The notes: generated by a model from the letters alone, not told the origin. 64,000 nt of DNA from Rhodococcus sp. OK302 (GCF_002245895.1 NZ_NPJZ01000001.1:786001-850000), one strand, 5' to 3'; shown: positions 18,335 to 28,582, counted from the first letter of the stretch. Numbers and translations: made by a program.

Positions 18335-18898
18335 ATGCTGATCTACTCGATGAGCGTCTCCGTGGACGGCTTCATCACCGACCGCTCAGGCTCGTTCGGG
18401 TGGGGAGGCCCCAACGAGGAACAGTTTCGGTTCCACATCTCTCAGGTACGCGAACTCGGCAGCTATCTGTGCGGCCGCAGACTTTACGAGACCATGCTGC
18501 CATGGGAGACCGACCCGTCGATGCGCGACACCGAGCCGGGAGCCGCATTCGCCGACATCTGGTGCGCTCTCCCGAAGGTCGTCTTCAGCCGCACACTCGA
18601 CAGCGTTCAGGGCAATGCCCGGCTCGCTGAGGCATCGGTAGCCGACGAGGTCGCTGCCGCGCTCGATGCGACCGACAAAGACATCTCGATCGGCGGCGCC
18701 GGCCTCGCTGCAGAAGCGATCGAACTCGGCCTCGTCGACGAGCTACGCATGTTCCGTTATCCGATCATCCTCGGCGGCGGCACGCCCTTCCTGCCGCCCG
18801 TCACCGAAGACATACAGCTGAACCTCATCGAGACCAGGACGTTCGGCTCGCGCGTGATCTTCGAGCACTACAGACGCACTGAACGGCCACGTGCGTAG
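18335..18898 (+). CDS. RibD C-terminal/dihydrofolate reductase-like protein
   Basis: A 187-residue protein of the RibD_C/DHFR-like family: MLIYSMSVSVDGFI at the start, YLCGRRLYETM, and SIGGAGLAAEAI, the NADPH-binding glycine region. Such stand-alone proteins are common in actinobacteria and reduce pteridine- or riboflavin-like substrates, mostly uncharacterised. It converges with the TetR gene with a 10-bp gap. Confidence 0.85.
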   Translation: MLIYSMSVSVDGFITDRSGSFGWGGPNEEQFRFHISQVRELGSYLCGRRLYETMLPWETDPSMRDTEPGAAFADIWCALPKVVFSRTLDSVQGNARLAEASVADEVAAALDATDKDISIGGAGLAAEAIELGLVDELRMFRYPIILGGGTPFLPPVTEDIQLNLIETRTFGSRVIFEHYRRTERPRA

Positions 18899-18908
18899 AT
18901 CTCTTGAC

Positions 18909-19559
18909 CTACAAGCTCTTTGGTGATTCCGGATCGGCTGGCGACAACGCCGGGAACCAGATATCCGTCAACACCCGGGCTGCTTGAGCGCGGGTCACGT
19001 CGATGGTTCCCTGCACCGCCCAGCGGGTGAAGAATCGTTCGAGCTGAGTGACAAGTAATTCGACCCGCAACCGCGCCTCGTCCTGCTCATCTGCCGGCCA
19101 ACGCGACAAATACTTCGGCATCGCATCGGGCAACCCACTGATCCCGTCTCGGGCAGTGATCCGGAACTCGGGCTCGAGCGCGACTGCCTCGTCCCAGGCG
19201 GGTAGCAGGCGCTTGTTTTCGTCGAACCAGTCGAAAGACTGCTCGAGCCAAAGAGTGAATTCTGCGCGCGAACCCGAGTCCAGCACCTCGTCGAGATCCA
19301 TGTAGGACGCAAATGCACTGGTGGCCATTCCGGCCGCGCCGATCGTCTTCAGCATTTCGACCCGACTGGGGAAATGCACGTAAAACGTGGCCCGGCTGCA
19401 TCCCACTACGGAGGCGATGTCATCGACCGTCACCGCTGCGTACCCACGCTCTTCGAACAAGGTTCGTGCCGCGTCCACGAGCTTGGCCCGTGTCGCGCGT
19501 TTCTGCTCGTCGCGCAGCGTTCCACGCTTGCCTTTCGAGCCCTCAGTTGCCGTACTCAC
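18909..19559 (-). CDS. TetR family regulator of the FMO operon (inferred)
   Basis: A 216-residue TetR regulator: helix-turn-helix GYAAVTVDDIASVVGCSRAT and FYVHFPSRVEML near residues 30-70, then a helical effector domain. GTG at 19559 is chosen because AAAGGTAG precedes it; an ATG 12 codons upstream lacks a site. It is divergent from the FMO-to-SDR operon with 141 bp between, which contains an inverted repeat, so it probably represses that operon and itself. The inducer would be an operon substrate or intermediate. Confidence 0.85.
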   Translation of the reverse strand: MSTATEGSKGKRGTLRDEQKRATRAKLVDAARTLFEERGYAAVTVDDIASVVGCSRATFYVHFPSRVEMLKTIGAAGMATSAFASYMDLDEVLDSGSRAEFTLWLEQSFDWFDENKRLLPAWDEAVALEPEFRITARDGISGLPDAMPKYLSRWPADEQDEARLRVELLVTQLERFFTRWAVQGTIDVTRAQAARVLTDIWFPALSPADPESPKSL

Positions 19560-19633
19560 AATGTCTACCTTTGTTGAATTCCGCCGGAGTGGCAAATCGC
19601 CGACTCGATGTCATCGACCAACATAGCGTCACT

Positions 19634-19656
19634 CATTGACACGGCGTCAGTCAATG
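19634..19656. promoter_or_regulatory. Candidate TetR operator
   Basis: CATTGAC (19634-19640) and GTCAATG (19650-19656) form an inverted repeat with a 9-nt spacer; nested within is TGAC-ACGGC-GTCA. It lies in the 141-bp divergent gap between the TetR gene and the FMO gene, where an operator is expected. Confidence 0.5.
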
Positions 19657-19700
19657 GTGCACTATGACTCAAGTCACTTTTCGGGCGAATCTTCGATTGC

Positions 19701-21119
19701 ATGTCCGGAACAGAACAGAAAGCGATGGCCATGAGCCCCACGAACTTGCCCCGCGTCTGCATCATCGGCGCAGGCCCTTCCGGAATCACCGCAGCCAAGC
19801 GGATGAAGGAATACGGAATACCCTTCGACTGCTACGAGGCATCCGACGAGATCGGCGGAAACTGGTACTACAAGAATCCCAACGGAATGTCCGCGTGCTA
19901 CCAGAGCCTGCACATCGACACCTCCAAGTGGCGGCTGGCATTCGAGGACTTCCCGGTTTCCGCAGAACTACCGGACTTTCCGCACCACTCCGAACTTTTC
20001 CAGTACTTCAAGGACTACGTCGAGCATTTCGACTTGCGTAAGTCGATCATTTTCAACACCAGCGTAGTTTCAGCGGAACGTAATTCTGACGGTCTGTGGA
20101 CTATCACCCGCTCCGACGGTGAAGTCCGCACGTACGACGTACTACTGGTCTGCAACGGGCACCACTGGGATCCCAACATCCCTGACTACCCGGGCGAGTT
20201 CGACGGCGTCCTTATGCACAGCCACTCCTACAATGACCCCTTCGATCCGATCGACATGCGCGGCAAGAAGGTCGTCGTAGTCGGAATGGGCAACTCCGGC
20301 TTGGACATTGCTTCCGAACTGGGACAGCGATACCTCGCTGAAAAGCTGACGGTCTCAGCCCGCCGCGGTGTGTGGGTGCTGCCGAAGTACCTGAACGGCG
20401 TGCCCGGCGACAAATTGATCACCCCGCCCTGGATGCCCCGCAGTCTGCGCCTCTTCCTGAGCCGTCGATTCCTGGGCAAAAACCTCGGAACGATGGAAGG
20501 CTACGGCCTTCCGAAGCCCGACCACCGTCCGTTCGAAGCCCACCCCTCGGCCAGCGGCGAGTTCCTGGGACGCGCCGGATCAGGCGACATCTCCTTCAAG
20601 CCGGCGATCACCAAGCTCGAAGGCAAGCAGGTTCGTTTCGCGGACGGTACCGCCGAGGATGTCGACGTCATCGTCTGCGCAACCGGATACAACATCACCT
20701 TCCCCTTCTTCAATGACCCGAAGTTGGTGCCGAACAAGGACAACCAACTCCCCCTCTTCAAGCGCATGATGAAGCCCGGGATCGACAACCTCTTCTACCT
20801 GGGTCTGGCACAACCGATGCCGACTCTCGTCAACTTTGCCGAGCAGCAGAGCAAGCTCGTCGCGGCGTACCTCACCGGCCGATACCAGTTGCCGTCACCC
20901 ACCGAGATGCAGGACATCACCAAGGCCGACGAGGCGTACTTCCTCGCCCCCTATTACAAGTCTGCCCGCCACACCATTCAGGTCGAGTTCGATCCCTACG
21001 TCCGCGACATGAACAAGGAAATCACCAAGGGCGCCAAGCGCGCTGAGGCCTCGGGCAACAAGCTGCCCATCGCAGCCCGCGCCGCAGCACACGAACTCGA
21101 GAAGGCGGATCGCGCATGA
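19701..21119 (+). CDS. Flavin-containing monooxygenase (FMO type)
   Basis: A 472-residue flavoprotein with FAD motif IGAGPSGITAAKRM near residue 20 and NADPH motif GMGNSGLDIA near 195. The stretch FDGVLMHSHSY fits the FMO signature FxGxxxHxxxY. Such enzymes oxygenate N, S or ketones; bacterial members can act as Baeyer-Villiger oxygenases. It opens a six-gene operon, and its stop overlaps the next start (ATGA). Alternative starts at 19725 and 19731 remain possible. With esterase, alcohol dehydrogenase and acyl-CoA synthetase downstream, ketone-to-ester oxidation is the most coherent role. Confidence 0.85.
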   Translation: MSGTEQKAMAMSPTNLPRVCIIGAGPSGITAAKRMKEYGIPFDCYEASDEIGGNWYYKNPNGMSACYQSLHIDTSKWRLAFEDFPVSAELPDFPHHSELFQYFKDYVEHFDLRKSIIFNTSVVSAERNSDGLWTITRSDGEVRTYDVLLVCNGHHWDPNIPDYPGEFDGVLMHSHSYNDPFDPIDMRGKKVVVVGMGNSGLDIASELGQRYLAEKLTVSARRGVWVLPKYLNGVPGDKLITPPWMPRSLRLFLSRRFLGKNLGTMEGYGLPKPDHRPFEAHPSASGEFLGRAGSGDISFKPAITKLEGKQVRFADGTAEDVDVIVCATGYNITFPFFNDPKLVPNKDNQLPLFKRMMKPGIDNLFYLGLAQPMPTLVNFAEQQSKLVAAYLTGRYQLPSPTEMQDITKADEAYFLAPYYKSARHTIQVEFDPYVRDMNKEITKGAKRAEASGNKLPIAARAAAHELEKADRA

Positions 21120-22270
21120 GCCTGGTGAACGGTCACTGCGACAACGAGTTCGAAGCTGTCTACAACGCTTTCGAGGCTCAACTGGCATCCGGCGAGGAGC
21201 TGGGCGGATCCATCTGCATCACCGTCGACGGTAAGCCTGTCGTCGATATCTGGGGCGGCTATGCCGACGAATCACGGACCACCCCGTGGGGCCCCGACAC
21301 CATTGTCAACACCTTCTCCATCACCAAGACAATGGCAGCACTCTCCGCGTTGCTCCTCGTCGAGCGTGGCCAACTGGACGTCTACCAGAAGGTGGCTCAC
21401 TACTGGCCCGAATTTGCGGCAAACGGTAAGGCGGACATCGAGGTTCGACACCTGCTCTCTCACACCTCCGGAGTCTCCGGCTGGGAACGTCCGATCGAAC
21501 TGGAGGACCTCTACGATCTCGAGGCTTCCAGCGCGCGACTCGCAACGCAGGCCCCCTGGTGGCCACCGGGAACGGCGTCGGGCTATCACGCCATCAACTA
21601 CGGCCACCTGATCAGTGAAGTGATCCGCCGGATCGATGGACGCACCCTCGGCAGGTTCTTCGCGGAAGAACTCGCCGGACCGTTGGGCGCGGATTACCAG
21701 ATCGGTACATCCGCAAAGGATTTCGGCCGGATTGCCACGCTGGTTCCGCCGCCCGAGCTCGAATTCGATCTGTCCACACTCGATCAGGACAGCATCTTCA
21801 TCAAGACCCTGACCTGCCCCCTGCTCGACTACCCCAAGGTCAATACCGCGCCGTGGCGTGAAGCTGAAATCGGTGGAGCCAACGGTCACGGAAACGCGCG
21901 CTCCATCGCCCGAATCCAGTCACTGATCTCCAACGGCGGCGAAATCGACGGCAAGAAGTTGCTCTCCCAGAGCACCATCGACCTGATTTTCGAGATTCAG
22001 GCCGACGGCCTCGACCTGGCAATCATGACTCCGCTGAAATTCGGCATTGGCTACGGACTGCCTCACCCGGACACCGCTCCCCTCGTACCCGCCGGCCGCT
22101 CATGCTGGTGGGCCGGAATCGGTGGATCGATGCTCGTCAACGACCTGGACCGACGCATGACCTTCGCCTACGTCATGAACAAGATGGCACCGGGCCTGAT
22201 CGGTTCCGACCGCAGCAACGCTTACCTCAGCGCTGCCTACAACTCCGAAGTTAGCGAGGTTGCGTCGTGA
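21116..22270 (+). CDS. Beta-lactamase-fold serine hydrolase/esterase (family VIII type)
   Basis: A 384-residue serine hydrolase. SITK (residues 68-71) is the SxxK nucleophile motif, Y157 in GYHAINYGH the likely general base, and WWAGIGGS near the C terminus the HxG-like box. No signal peptide, so it acts in the cytosol as an esterase/lipase-like enzyme rather than a true beta-lactamase. It overlaps both neighbours (ATGA and GTGA), tying it to the monooxygenase; it could hydrolyse the ester or lactone that enzyme makes. Confidence 0.85.
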   Translation: MSLVNGHCDNEFEAVYNAFEAQLASGEELGGSICITVDGKPVVDIWGGYADESRTTPWGPDTIVNTFSITKTMAALSALLLVERGQLDVYQKVAHYWPEFAANGKADIEVRHLLSHTSGVSGWERPIELEDLYDLEASSARLATQAPWWPPGTASGYHAINYGHLISEVIRRIDGRTLGRFFAEELAGPLGADYQIGTSAKDFGRIATLVPPPELEFDLSTLDQDSIFIKTLTCPLLDYPKVNTAPWREAEIGGANGHGNARSIARIQSLISNGGEIDGKKLLSQSTIDLIFEIQADGLDLAIMTPLKFGIGYGLPHPDTAPLVPAGRSCWWAGIGGSMLVNDLDRRMTFAYVMNKMAPGLIGSDRSNAYLSAAYNSEVSEVAS

Positions 22271-23307
22271 AGGCAGCTCAACTCATGGGTCCGGGACTCC
22301 TGCAAATCAACGACGTACCGATCCCCGAGATCGGCCCGTCGGAAATCCTCATCCGGGTAGGTGCCGCCGGAATCTGCCACTCCGATCTTCACCTCCTGCA
22401 CTTCCCGTACAAGATGCGCGAAGAACCGCTGACCATCGGCCACGAAATTGCCGGCACGATCGAAGCGTTCGGCAGCAACGTCGACGGCCGCTCCGTCGGT
22501 GAGCGCGGCGTCGTGTACCTGTGCTGGTCGTGCGGGCAATGCCGAGAGTGCATGAGCGGCAACGAAAACATGTGCCTCGCTGCCGGACGCACGGCGATGC
22601 CGCCCTGCCCGGGGTTGGGGCCTGAGGGCGGAATGGCCGAGTACGTGAAGATCCCGGCACGCTCGTTTGTACCGATCGGAGATCTCGACTTTCTCCAGGC
22701 CGCGCCGCTCGCTGACGCCGCATTGACCAGCTATCACGCAATCCGGGGCGCGCGTGAACACTTGCAGCCGGGCACAACCGCCGTGGTCATCGGCGTCGGC
22801 GGACTCGGACACGTTGCAGTGCAGATACTTCGGGCCATCAGTGCGGTCCGGATCATCGCTGTCGACGTCGGGCAAGACCAACTTGATCTCGCCAAGCGAT
22901 GCGGTGCAGATATCGCGCTCGAGTCGGGACCGGACACGGCGAAGCAGATCCTCGAACTGACTTCTGGTCGAGGCGCAGAAACCGTCTTCGACTTCGTCGG
23001 CATCGACGCTACCGCGCAGATGTCCGTCGAAGCGGTCGCCCCGAACGGCGCCTACCGCATGGTCGGACTGGGCGGCGGCAGTCCCGGAATTACCACGGAG
23101 GCCGCCGGCGGACCGGGTTGGCCGTGGGGTGCATCGATTCGAAAGTCTTACGGCGGCACCAGGAACGATCTGGTCGATTCCATCGCCCTGGCACAGGCCG
23201 GTCTGGTAACGGTAGAAGTGACCCGATTCGATCTCGCCGACGCTCGCGACGCTCTCGACCGTCTCGAGCACGGCAAGATCACCGGACGCGCAGTGCTCGT
23301 ACCCTAA
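22267..23307 (+). CDS. Zinc-dependent alcohol dehydrogenase
   Basis: A 346-residue MDR-family enzyme. Catalytic zinc ligands C37 and H59-E60 (ICHSD, IGHE); structural zinc ligands C89, C92, C95, C103 with the standard spacing; Rossmann motif GVGGLG at 176-181. It would oxidise an alcohol to an aldehyde or ketone with NAD(P)+. Starts at GTG overlapping the esterase stop. In this operon it may process the alcohol released by the esterase. Confidence 0.9.
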   Translation: MKAAQLMGPGLLQINDVPIPEIGPSEILIRVGAAGICHSDLHLLHFPYKMREEPLTIGHEIAGTIEAFGSNVDGRSVGERGVVYLCWSCGQCRECMSGNENMCLAAGRTAMPPCPGLGPEGGMAEYVKIPARSFVPIGDLDFLQAAPLADAALTSYHAIRGAREHLQPGTTAVVIGVGGLGHVAVQILRAISAVRIIAVDVGQDQLDLAKRCGADIALESGPDTAKQILELTSGRGAETVFDFVGIDATAQMSVEAVAPNGAYRMVGLGGGSPGITTEAAGGPGWPWGASIRKSYGGTRNDLVDSIALAQAGLVTVEVTRFDLADARDALDRLEHGKITGRAVLVP

Positions 23308-23326
23308 TCCTCGAAAGGCGCTTCAC

Positions 23327-24988
23327 GTGACTACCTCCACTGATCCACAAGCATTCATCGCCTCCGTCATGGCCGGACTCACCGGCCCCGGAAAACGTTT
23401 CGAGTTGGGTGTCGAGGATGTTCTCGGTAGCTCGATGCCCGTCATGAAGAACCGCGACAAGTCACTGGGCGACGTACTCGAGGCCTCCCTCGACTACGGA
23501 ACTCGCGACTATCTGGTGACGAAGGATCGCCGCTTCAGCTACCTCGAACACGGTGAGGCCGTGGCAGCCTTGGCCACTGCACTCCGCGACAAGTACGGCG
23601 TGCGCAAGGGCGATCGTGTTGGCATTCTTGCCGCGAACACACCGGAATGGGTGATGACCTTCTGGGCCGCTCAATCGCTCGGGGCCATCGCCGTCGGCTT
23701 CAACTCGTGGTGGGTGGCCCGTGAGGTGGAGTACGGAATCGAGCACACCACACCCACGGTGGTGATCGCCGATGCCAAGCGCGCACAAATTCTCGCCGGG
23801 TTGAACACCACCGTTCCTGTGCTCACAATGGAAGAGAGTCTCCCGGCACTACTCGAGAAGTACTCCGGATCACCACTCCCCCATACAGCAGTAGACGAGG
23901 ACGATCCGGCCGTCATCCTGTACACCAGCGGAACCAGTGGGCGCCCCAAGGGAGCCGTACATACGCACCGAAACGTGTTGGCAGTCATCGACTACCACCG
24001 CTACAGCGACCGCCTCGCTGCAGCGTTCACCGGTCAGCCGACCGACGGTCGCCCGAGCGATCTGCGTTACCTGCTGACTGCACCGCTGTTCCACATCGCG
24101 AGTCTGCACAACCTGGCAATTCCACGACTGGCCACCGGTGGCGCCGTGGTCATCCACCAGGGCGCATTCGACGTCGACGAAGTCCTCTCCCTCGTCGAAA
24201 AAGAGAAGGTCACCAACTGGGCAGTCGTCCCGACCATGGCAAGTCGCCTCCTCGACTACGGCGACCTCGGAAAGTACGATCTGACGTCGCTGAGCGCCTT
24301 TGCCTTGGCTTCCGCGCCGTCGTCGCCGGCGTTGCAGGAACGTCTACGCGAGAGCCTGCCATTTGCGCAGCACGCATTGGTCGACAGTTACGGACTCACG
24401 GAATCGTGCACCGGCATCTCGGTTGCCACACCCCCGGAACTGGCCGCGTTCCCCGGAACTCTGGGACGACCCATCATCGGTGTGAGCGTGGAAGTTCGCG
24501 ATCCCTTCGGCGTTGCGGTTCCGGACGGCGAGGAAGGCGAAATCTGTGCTCGCAGTGCCTATGTGATGCTGGGATACTGGAACGACGAAGCCGCCACCGC
24601 CGCCGCCATCGGCCCCGACCGTTGGCTCCGGACCGGCGACTTCGGAGTCCTCGAAGACGGCCGACTCCGACTGACCGGACGCCGCTCCGATCTGATCTTG
24701 CGTGGCGGCGAAAACGTCTATCCCCTCGAGATCGAACAGTGCCTCGACGAGCATCCCGAGGTACTCGAATGCGCTGTGATCGGTATCGATTCGGCAGATC
24801 TCGGCCAGGAAGTTGCGGCCGTTGTCGTTCTACGCAGCGAGGATGCCGCGACAGAAGAAGAGCTACGCAACTATGTCGCAGAACGACTCGCCTATTTCAA
24901 GGTGCCGGTGAAGTGGCAAATCGGCACAACACCCCTGCCTCGCAACGCAACCGGAAAGACGATACGCGCAAAGGTGGTTATCTCATGA
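23327..24988 (+). CDS. Acyl-CoA synthetase (class I adenylate-forming)
   Basis: A 553-residue ligase. AMP-binding motif [16 protein letters not shown] (about 199-214), middle motif DSYGLTES, and the hinge/C-terminal [20 protein letters not shown] with [10 protein letters not shown] carrying the catalytic lysine. It activates a carboxylic acid to acyl-CoA. GTG start with GAAAGG upstream. The stop overlaps the amidohydrolase start as ATGA. It would feed the acid product of the operon into beta-oxidation. Confidence 0.9.
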   Translation: MTTSTDPQAFIASVMAGLTGPGKRFELGVEDVLGSSMPVMKNRDKSLGDVLEASLDYGTRDYLVTKDRRFSYLEHGEAVAALATALRDKYGVRKGDRVGILAANTPEWVMTFWAAQSLGAIAVGFNSWWVAREVEYGIEHTTPTVVIADAKRAQILAGLNTTVPVLTMEESLPALLEKYSGSPLPHTAVDEDDPAVILYTSGTSGRPKGAVHTHRNVLAVIDYHRYSDRLAAAFTGQPTDGRPSDLRYLLTAPLFHIASLHNLAIPRLATGGAVVIHQGAFDVDEVLSLVEKEKVTNWAVVPTMASRLLDYGDLGKYDLTSLSAFALASAPSSPALQERLRESLPFAQHALVDSYGLTESCTGISVATPPELAAFPGTLGRPIIGVSVEVRDPFGVAVPDGEEGEICARSAYVMLGYWNDEAATAAAIGPDRWLRTGDFGVLEDGRLRLTGRRSDLILRGGENVYPLEIEQCLDEHPEVLECAVIGIDSADLGQEVAAVVVLRSEDAATEEELRNYVAERLAYFKVPVKWQIGTTPLPRNATGKTIRAKVVIS

Positions 24989-26730
24989 TCTACGACACCG
25001 TAGTCAACAACGGACTGTGGTTCGACGGCACCGGTGCGGAGCCTGCGATTCGCAATCTCGGGATCCGAGACGGCCGCGTCACTGCCATTTCCATCGATCC
25101 CCTCGACGAAACCGATTGTCCCCGAGTCATCGACGCTCGCGGCAAGTGGGTGATCCCGGGAATCGTCGACATTCACACGCACTACGACGTCGAGATCCTC
25201 GAAGGCCCCGCGCTGAGCGAATCGTTGAGGCATGGAGTCACATCGATCTTTGTCGGATCGTGTTCCCTGTCCACCATTCACGCCAGCCCGTCCGATGCCG
25301 GAGATCTCTTCGGCCGGGTCGAAGCGATCCCCCGCAAGCACGTTGTCGATGCGCTCACGCGGGCCAAGACCTGGAACTCCGCGAGCGAGTACATTGCGGC
25401 GCTCGAATCACTGCCGTTGGGTCCCAATGTGGCAGCCTTCATCGGGCACTCCGACATGCGAGCCGCCGAGATGGGACTGGACCGTGCAACACGGAAAGAC
25501 GTGCGCCCCAGTGACGCCGAACTTGCATCGATGGAAGCACATTTGACCGAGGCGCTCGACGCCGGGTTCGTCGGAATGTCTGGCCAGCAACTGTTATTCG
25601 ACAAACTTGATGGTGAGACCTGCCGCTCGCGGACCTTGCCGTCGACATATGCGACCGCTAAGGAGCGACGCCGACTCAACGCGATTCTGCGTCGTCGCGG
25701 ACGCGTATTTCAGGCCGGACCCGATCCCACAAATCCGGTGAACACCGGCATGATGGCGTTCACCAGCGTCGGCATCTGGCGTAAGCGACTCAAGACCAGC
25801 ATGCTCTCAGCAGCAGATATCAAGTCGAACAAGATGGCAGTCACCGTGCTCGGTCCCCTTGCGCACCTGGTCAATCGACTCGGCGGCGACTTGCGCTGGC
25901 AGCACCTACCTGTCCCGTTCGAGGTGTACGCCGACGGAATCGATCTCGTTGTCTTCGAGGAGTTCGGCTCCGGTGCGGCAGCACTGCATCTGACGGACGA
26001 GATGGAACGCAATACCATGTTGCGGAGCGAGGAATACCGTCGACAGTTCCGCAAGGATTACGACCAGAAGTTCGGCGTCAAGGTGTGGCATCGTGACTTC
26101 TTCGACGCCGAAATCGTTGCTTGCCCAGATGATTCGGTAGTCGGAAAGACTTTTGGTCAAGTCGGTGTCGAACGCGGCATCTCCCACCCCGTGGACGCAT
26201 TTCTCGACCTGATTCTCGAACACGGCACCAAGGTCCGTTGGCGCACAACCATCTCCAATCACCGACCGGAGATTCTGGACAAGTTCGCTACGGACTACGG
26301 CGTACAGCTCGGATTCTCCGACGCCGGAGCGCATTTGCGTAATATGGCGTTCTACAACTTCGGCTTGCGATTTCTTCGACGCGTCTACGATGCGCAGAAG
26401 GCGGGACAGCCGTTCATGACCATCGAGGCCGCGGTACATCGTCTCACCGGTGAGTTAGCCGACTGGTACGACGTTGATGCAGGGCACCTGCGGTTGGGTG
26501 ACCGTGCCGACCTCGTCGTCATCGATCCCGCCTATCTCGACGATTCACTCGACGGCTATGCGGAGAGCCCGGTTGTGGAGTACGACAACCTCTCTCGCAT
26601 GGTCAATCGCAACGACAAGACCGTCAACGCAGTTCTTGTCGGTGGCGAATACGTGTTCGGCGACGGAGAAGCAGCGCCCGTTCTCGGCAATCGCCGGACC
26701 GGAAAATTCTTGAAAGCAGGTGCACATTAA
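24985..26730 (+). CDS. D-aminoacylase-like amidohydrolase
   Basis: A 581-residue amidohydrolase-3 family protein. DIHTHYDVE gives H64 and H66, and [12 protein letters not shown] near the C terminus gives the metal-binding aspartate and substrate region typical of N-acyl-D-amino-acid deacylases. The family hydrolyses amide or related C-N bonds. ATG at 24985 overlaps the synthetase stop; an upstream extension in this frame runs through the synthetase gene and is not real. Its presence in an apparent ketone-oxidation operon is unexpected: the true substrate may carry an amide, or the enzyme may open a ring. Confidence 0.85.
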   Translation: MIYDTVVNNGLWFDGTGAEPAIRNLGIRDGRVTAISIDPLDETDCPRVIDARGKWVIPGIVDIHTHYDVEILEGPALSESLRHGVTSIFVGSCSLSTIHASPSDAGDLFGRVEAIPRKHVVDALTRAKTWNSASEYIAALESLPLGPNVAAFIGHSDMRAAEMGLDRATRKDVRPSDAELASMEAHLTEALDAGFVGMSGQQLLFDKLDGETCRSRTLPSTYATAKERRRLNAILRRRGRVFQAGPDPTNPVNTGMMAFTSVGIWRKRLKTSMLSAADIKSNKMAVTVLGPLAHLVNRLGGDLRWQHLPVPFEVYADGIDLVVFEEFGSGAAALHLTDEMERNTMLRSEEYRRQFRKDYDQKFGVKVWHRDFFDAEIVACPDDSVVGKTFGQVGVERGISHPVDAFLDLILEHGTKVRWRTTISNHRPEILDKFATDYGVQLGFSDAGAHLRNMAFYNFGLRFLRRVYDAQKAGQPFMTIEAAVHRLTGELADWYDVDAGHLRLGDRADLVVIDPAYLDDSLDGYAESPVVEYDNLSRMVNRNDKTVNAVLVGGEYVFGDGEAAPVLGNRRTGKFLKAGAH

Positions 26731-27508
26731 TACTTCCAGGTTTGCCGGCAAGACCGCTGTCGTGACCGGCGCGGCTTCAGGGATCGGCGCGGCAATTGCC
26801 TTGCGTCTCATCAGTGAAGGCGCGCGGGTTGCCGGTATCGACGTCGCCGAGGACGCCCTCAAGGAGATGGCGACACAGCATGACGGTGCGTTCTTCGCTG
26901 CCCCGGCCGACGTGACCAAGGAATCCGAGGTTGCTGCGGCCGTCGCCGCCGCGGCAGCCGAATTCGGTGGCATCGACATTGCATTCAACGTTGCCGGTGC
27001 GTCGAGGGTCGGGCCCATCGTCGACCTCGACGAAGCAGATTGGGACTTCACGATCGATCTGGTGCAGAAGGGCGTATTCCTGTGCACCAAGCACGAGGCA
27101 CGCCACATCAAGGAGCACGGCCGCGGCGGCGCCATTGTCAATGTCGCCTCGCTCAACGCCCACATCCCGATGCCGTACGGTAGCCCCTATTCCACCGGCA
27201 AAGCCGGCGTGGAAATGTTCAGCAAGGTTGCTGCAGTGGAACTCTCGAGTTCCGGGATTCGCGTCAACTCCGTTTTGCCCGGACTGGTCGACACTCCCCT
27301 CGTCGCTCCGGTCATGGCCTACGAACCCGCCCGCGACATGTTCCTCAGTCGCATTCCCATTGCCCGGGCCGCAACTCCCGAAGAAATTGCCGGCCCGTGC
27401 CTCTACCTCGCGAGCGATGACGCCAGCTACGTCACGGGAACATCGTTGGTTGTCGACGGCGGCTGGGAAGTCTCGAACTACCCGGATCTGACAACGCTCG
27501 GCAGTTAA
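26720..27508 (+). CDS. Short-chain dehydrogenase/reductase
   Basis: A 262-residue classical SDR: TGAASGIG (16-23) for NAD(P), catalytic S144, Y157 and K161 (YSTGK), and C-terminal TGTSLVVDGG. GTG start overlapping the amidohydrolase stop by 11 bp; last gene of the operon. It probably interconverts the operon's entry alcohol and ketone. Its last ~150 bp recur at 34545-34701 as part of a segmental duplication. The stop overlaps the stop of a decayed CMD gene on the other strand in a TTAA. Confidence 0.9.
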   Translation: MHINTSRFAGKTAVVTGAASGIGAAIALRLISEGARVAGIDVAEDALKEMATQHDGAFFAAPADVTKESEVAAAVAAAAAEFGGIDIAFNVAGASRVGPIVDLDEADWDFTIDLVQKGVFLCTKHEARHIKEHGRGGAIVNVASLNAHIPMPYGSPYSTGKAGVEMFSKVAAVELSSSGIRVNSVLPGLVDTPLVAPVMAYEPARDMFLSRIPIARAATPEEIAGPCLYLASDDASYVTGTSLVVDGGWEVSNYPDLTTLGS

Positions 27509-27705
27509 GTTTCGCTGCTGGGCAACGCACACACCATGTCGAGGCCGAGGACGTGGTTGAGCCGACCTGAGGCCAACCACGATCCGAGGCACATACTCAG
27601 TTCGACGATTTCGGCCTGAGAGTAGTGGGCGGCATACGCCCCCAGGACTCGTCATCAAGGTTGCGATGATCGATGGCGTACCACTCTGCATACTCGGCCT
27701 CTGAA
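27353..27705. repeat. Imperfect direct repeat, copy A
   Basis: This ~350-bp segment (3' end of the SDR gene plus the 3' part of a CMD gene) is repeated in the same orientation at 34545-34897. Positions 27511-27600 and 34704-34793 are identical over 90 bp; by hand alignment about 94% of the central ~250 bp match. In this copy the SDR is intact and the CMD gene is truncated; the other copy is the reverse. Confidence 0.9.
27505..27705 (-). pseudogene. Truncated CMD/AhpD-like gene remnant
   Basis: This is a copy of the last ~65 codons of the intact CMD gene at 34698-35183. Relative to that copy it lacks the 5' two-thirds, including the CxxC motif, and has a one-base deletion near 27630 that shifts the frame. 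It is therefore a dead fragment created with the flanking duplication. The rest of the gap to 27769 holds a hairpin and the next gene's leader. Confidence 0.8.
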
Positions 27706-27715
27706 TCCGAACCCG

Positions 27716-27748
27716 TTGAACGGTGCGGTATCTCGCCGCACCGTTCAA
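27716..27748. promoter_or_regulatory. Perfect hairpin/inverted repeat upstream of SDR gene
   Basis: TTGAACGGTGCGG (27716-27728) pairs perfectly with 27736-27748 around a 7-nt loop. It ends 21 bp before the SDR start and just before its AAAGGA site. It could be an operator or a leader hairpin; there is no T tract, so a terminator is less likely. Confidence 0.55.
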
Positions 27749-27769
27749 AACTGTAGTAAAGGAAACAAC

Positions 27770-28582
27770 ATGGCTACCTATGTGCTCACCGGGTCGGCAT
27801 CGGGCCTCGGCGCGGCTACCAAAGCCCGCCTGGAGGCCGACGGCCACCGCGTGATCGGTGTCGATCTCCATGATGCCGACGTCACCGTCGACCTGAGCAC
27901 GACCGACGGGCGCCGGTCGGCCGTCGAGCAGGTCACCGCACTGGTCGACGGCAGCATCGACGGCTTCGTGCCGTTCGCCGGCCTGGCGGCGGCCACCGGG
28001 CGCCCCGCGAGCGCGCTGATCGCCGTCAACTACTTCGGCGCAGTCGAACTGCTCGAGGGCCTGCGTCCGTTGCTAGCCGCGGGCGAGAACTCGTCGGTGG
28101 TGCTGGTCAGTTCCAACTCCACTACCAGCCAACCGAACTGGCCGACCGACATGGCCGCAGCGTGCCTGGCCGGCGACGAGGCAGCGGCAGTCGCGATCGC
28201 CGACGGCTTCGGCGAGTTCGGCGCAATCCAGGCCTACCCGGCAACGAAGGCGGCGCTTGCCTACTACGCCCGGACCAAGTCCTCCGAGTACATCGCGCAG
28301 GGCATCCGACTCAACGCGATTGCGCCGGGCCTGATCGACACGCCGATGACACAGGAGGGACGCCGTGACGAGCTGATCGGCCCCGGCATGGAGCAGTTCC
28401 TGGCCATCATCCCGGCCGGGCGGGCCGGTCGGCCCGAGGAAGTGGCTGCTCTGGTGGCCTTCCTGCTCGGCCCCGAGTCCACGTACTTCGTCGGCTCGGT
28501 GGTCTTTGCCGACGGCGGCACCGACGCCGCCTTCCGCGGAATGGACTGGCCGAAGGCATGGCAGATCGAGATACCGGCCTGA
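27770..28582 (+). CDS. Short-chain dehydrogenase/reductase
   Basis: A 270-residue SDR resembling coniferyl-alcohol/3-alpha-hydroxysteroid dehydrogenases: TGSASGLG at 7-14, an insertion after the fifth strand (residues 120-150), Y156 and K160 (YPATK), then FLLGPESTYFVGSVVFADGG. ATG at 27770 with AAAGGA. The gene looks more GC-rich than the preceding operon, in keeping with it belonging to the inserted block. It probably oxidises a cyclic or steroid-like alcohol; the substrate is unproven. Confidence 0.85.
   Translation: MATYVLTGSASGLGAATKARLEADGHRVIGVDLHDADVTVDLSTTDGRRSAVEQVTALVDGSIDGFVPFAGLAAATGRPASALIAVNYFGAVELLEGLRPLLAAGENSSVVLVSSNSTTSQPNWPTDMAAACLAGDEAAAVAIADGFGEFGAIQAYPATKAALAYYARTKSSEYIAQGIRLNAIAPGLIDTPMTQEGRRDELIGPGMEQFLAIIPAGRAGRPEEVAALVAFLLGPESTYFVGSVVFADGGTDAAFRGMDWPKAWQIEIPA

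Noticed and set aside
22237..23271. 344-residue minus-strand frame opposite the alcohol dehydrogenase
   Set aside because: Antisense to a gene with all zinc ligands; no domain.
26777..27871. 364-residue minus-strand frame across the operon SDR
   Set aside because: Antisense to a complete SDR with catalytic residues; no family features.
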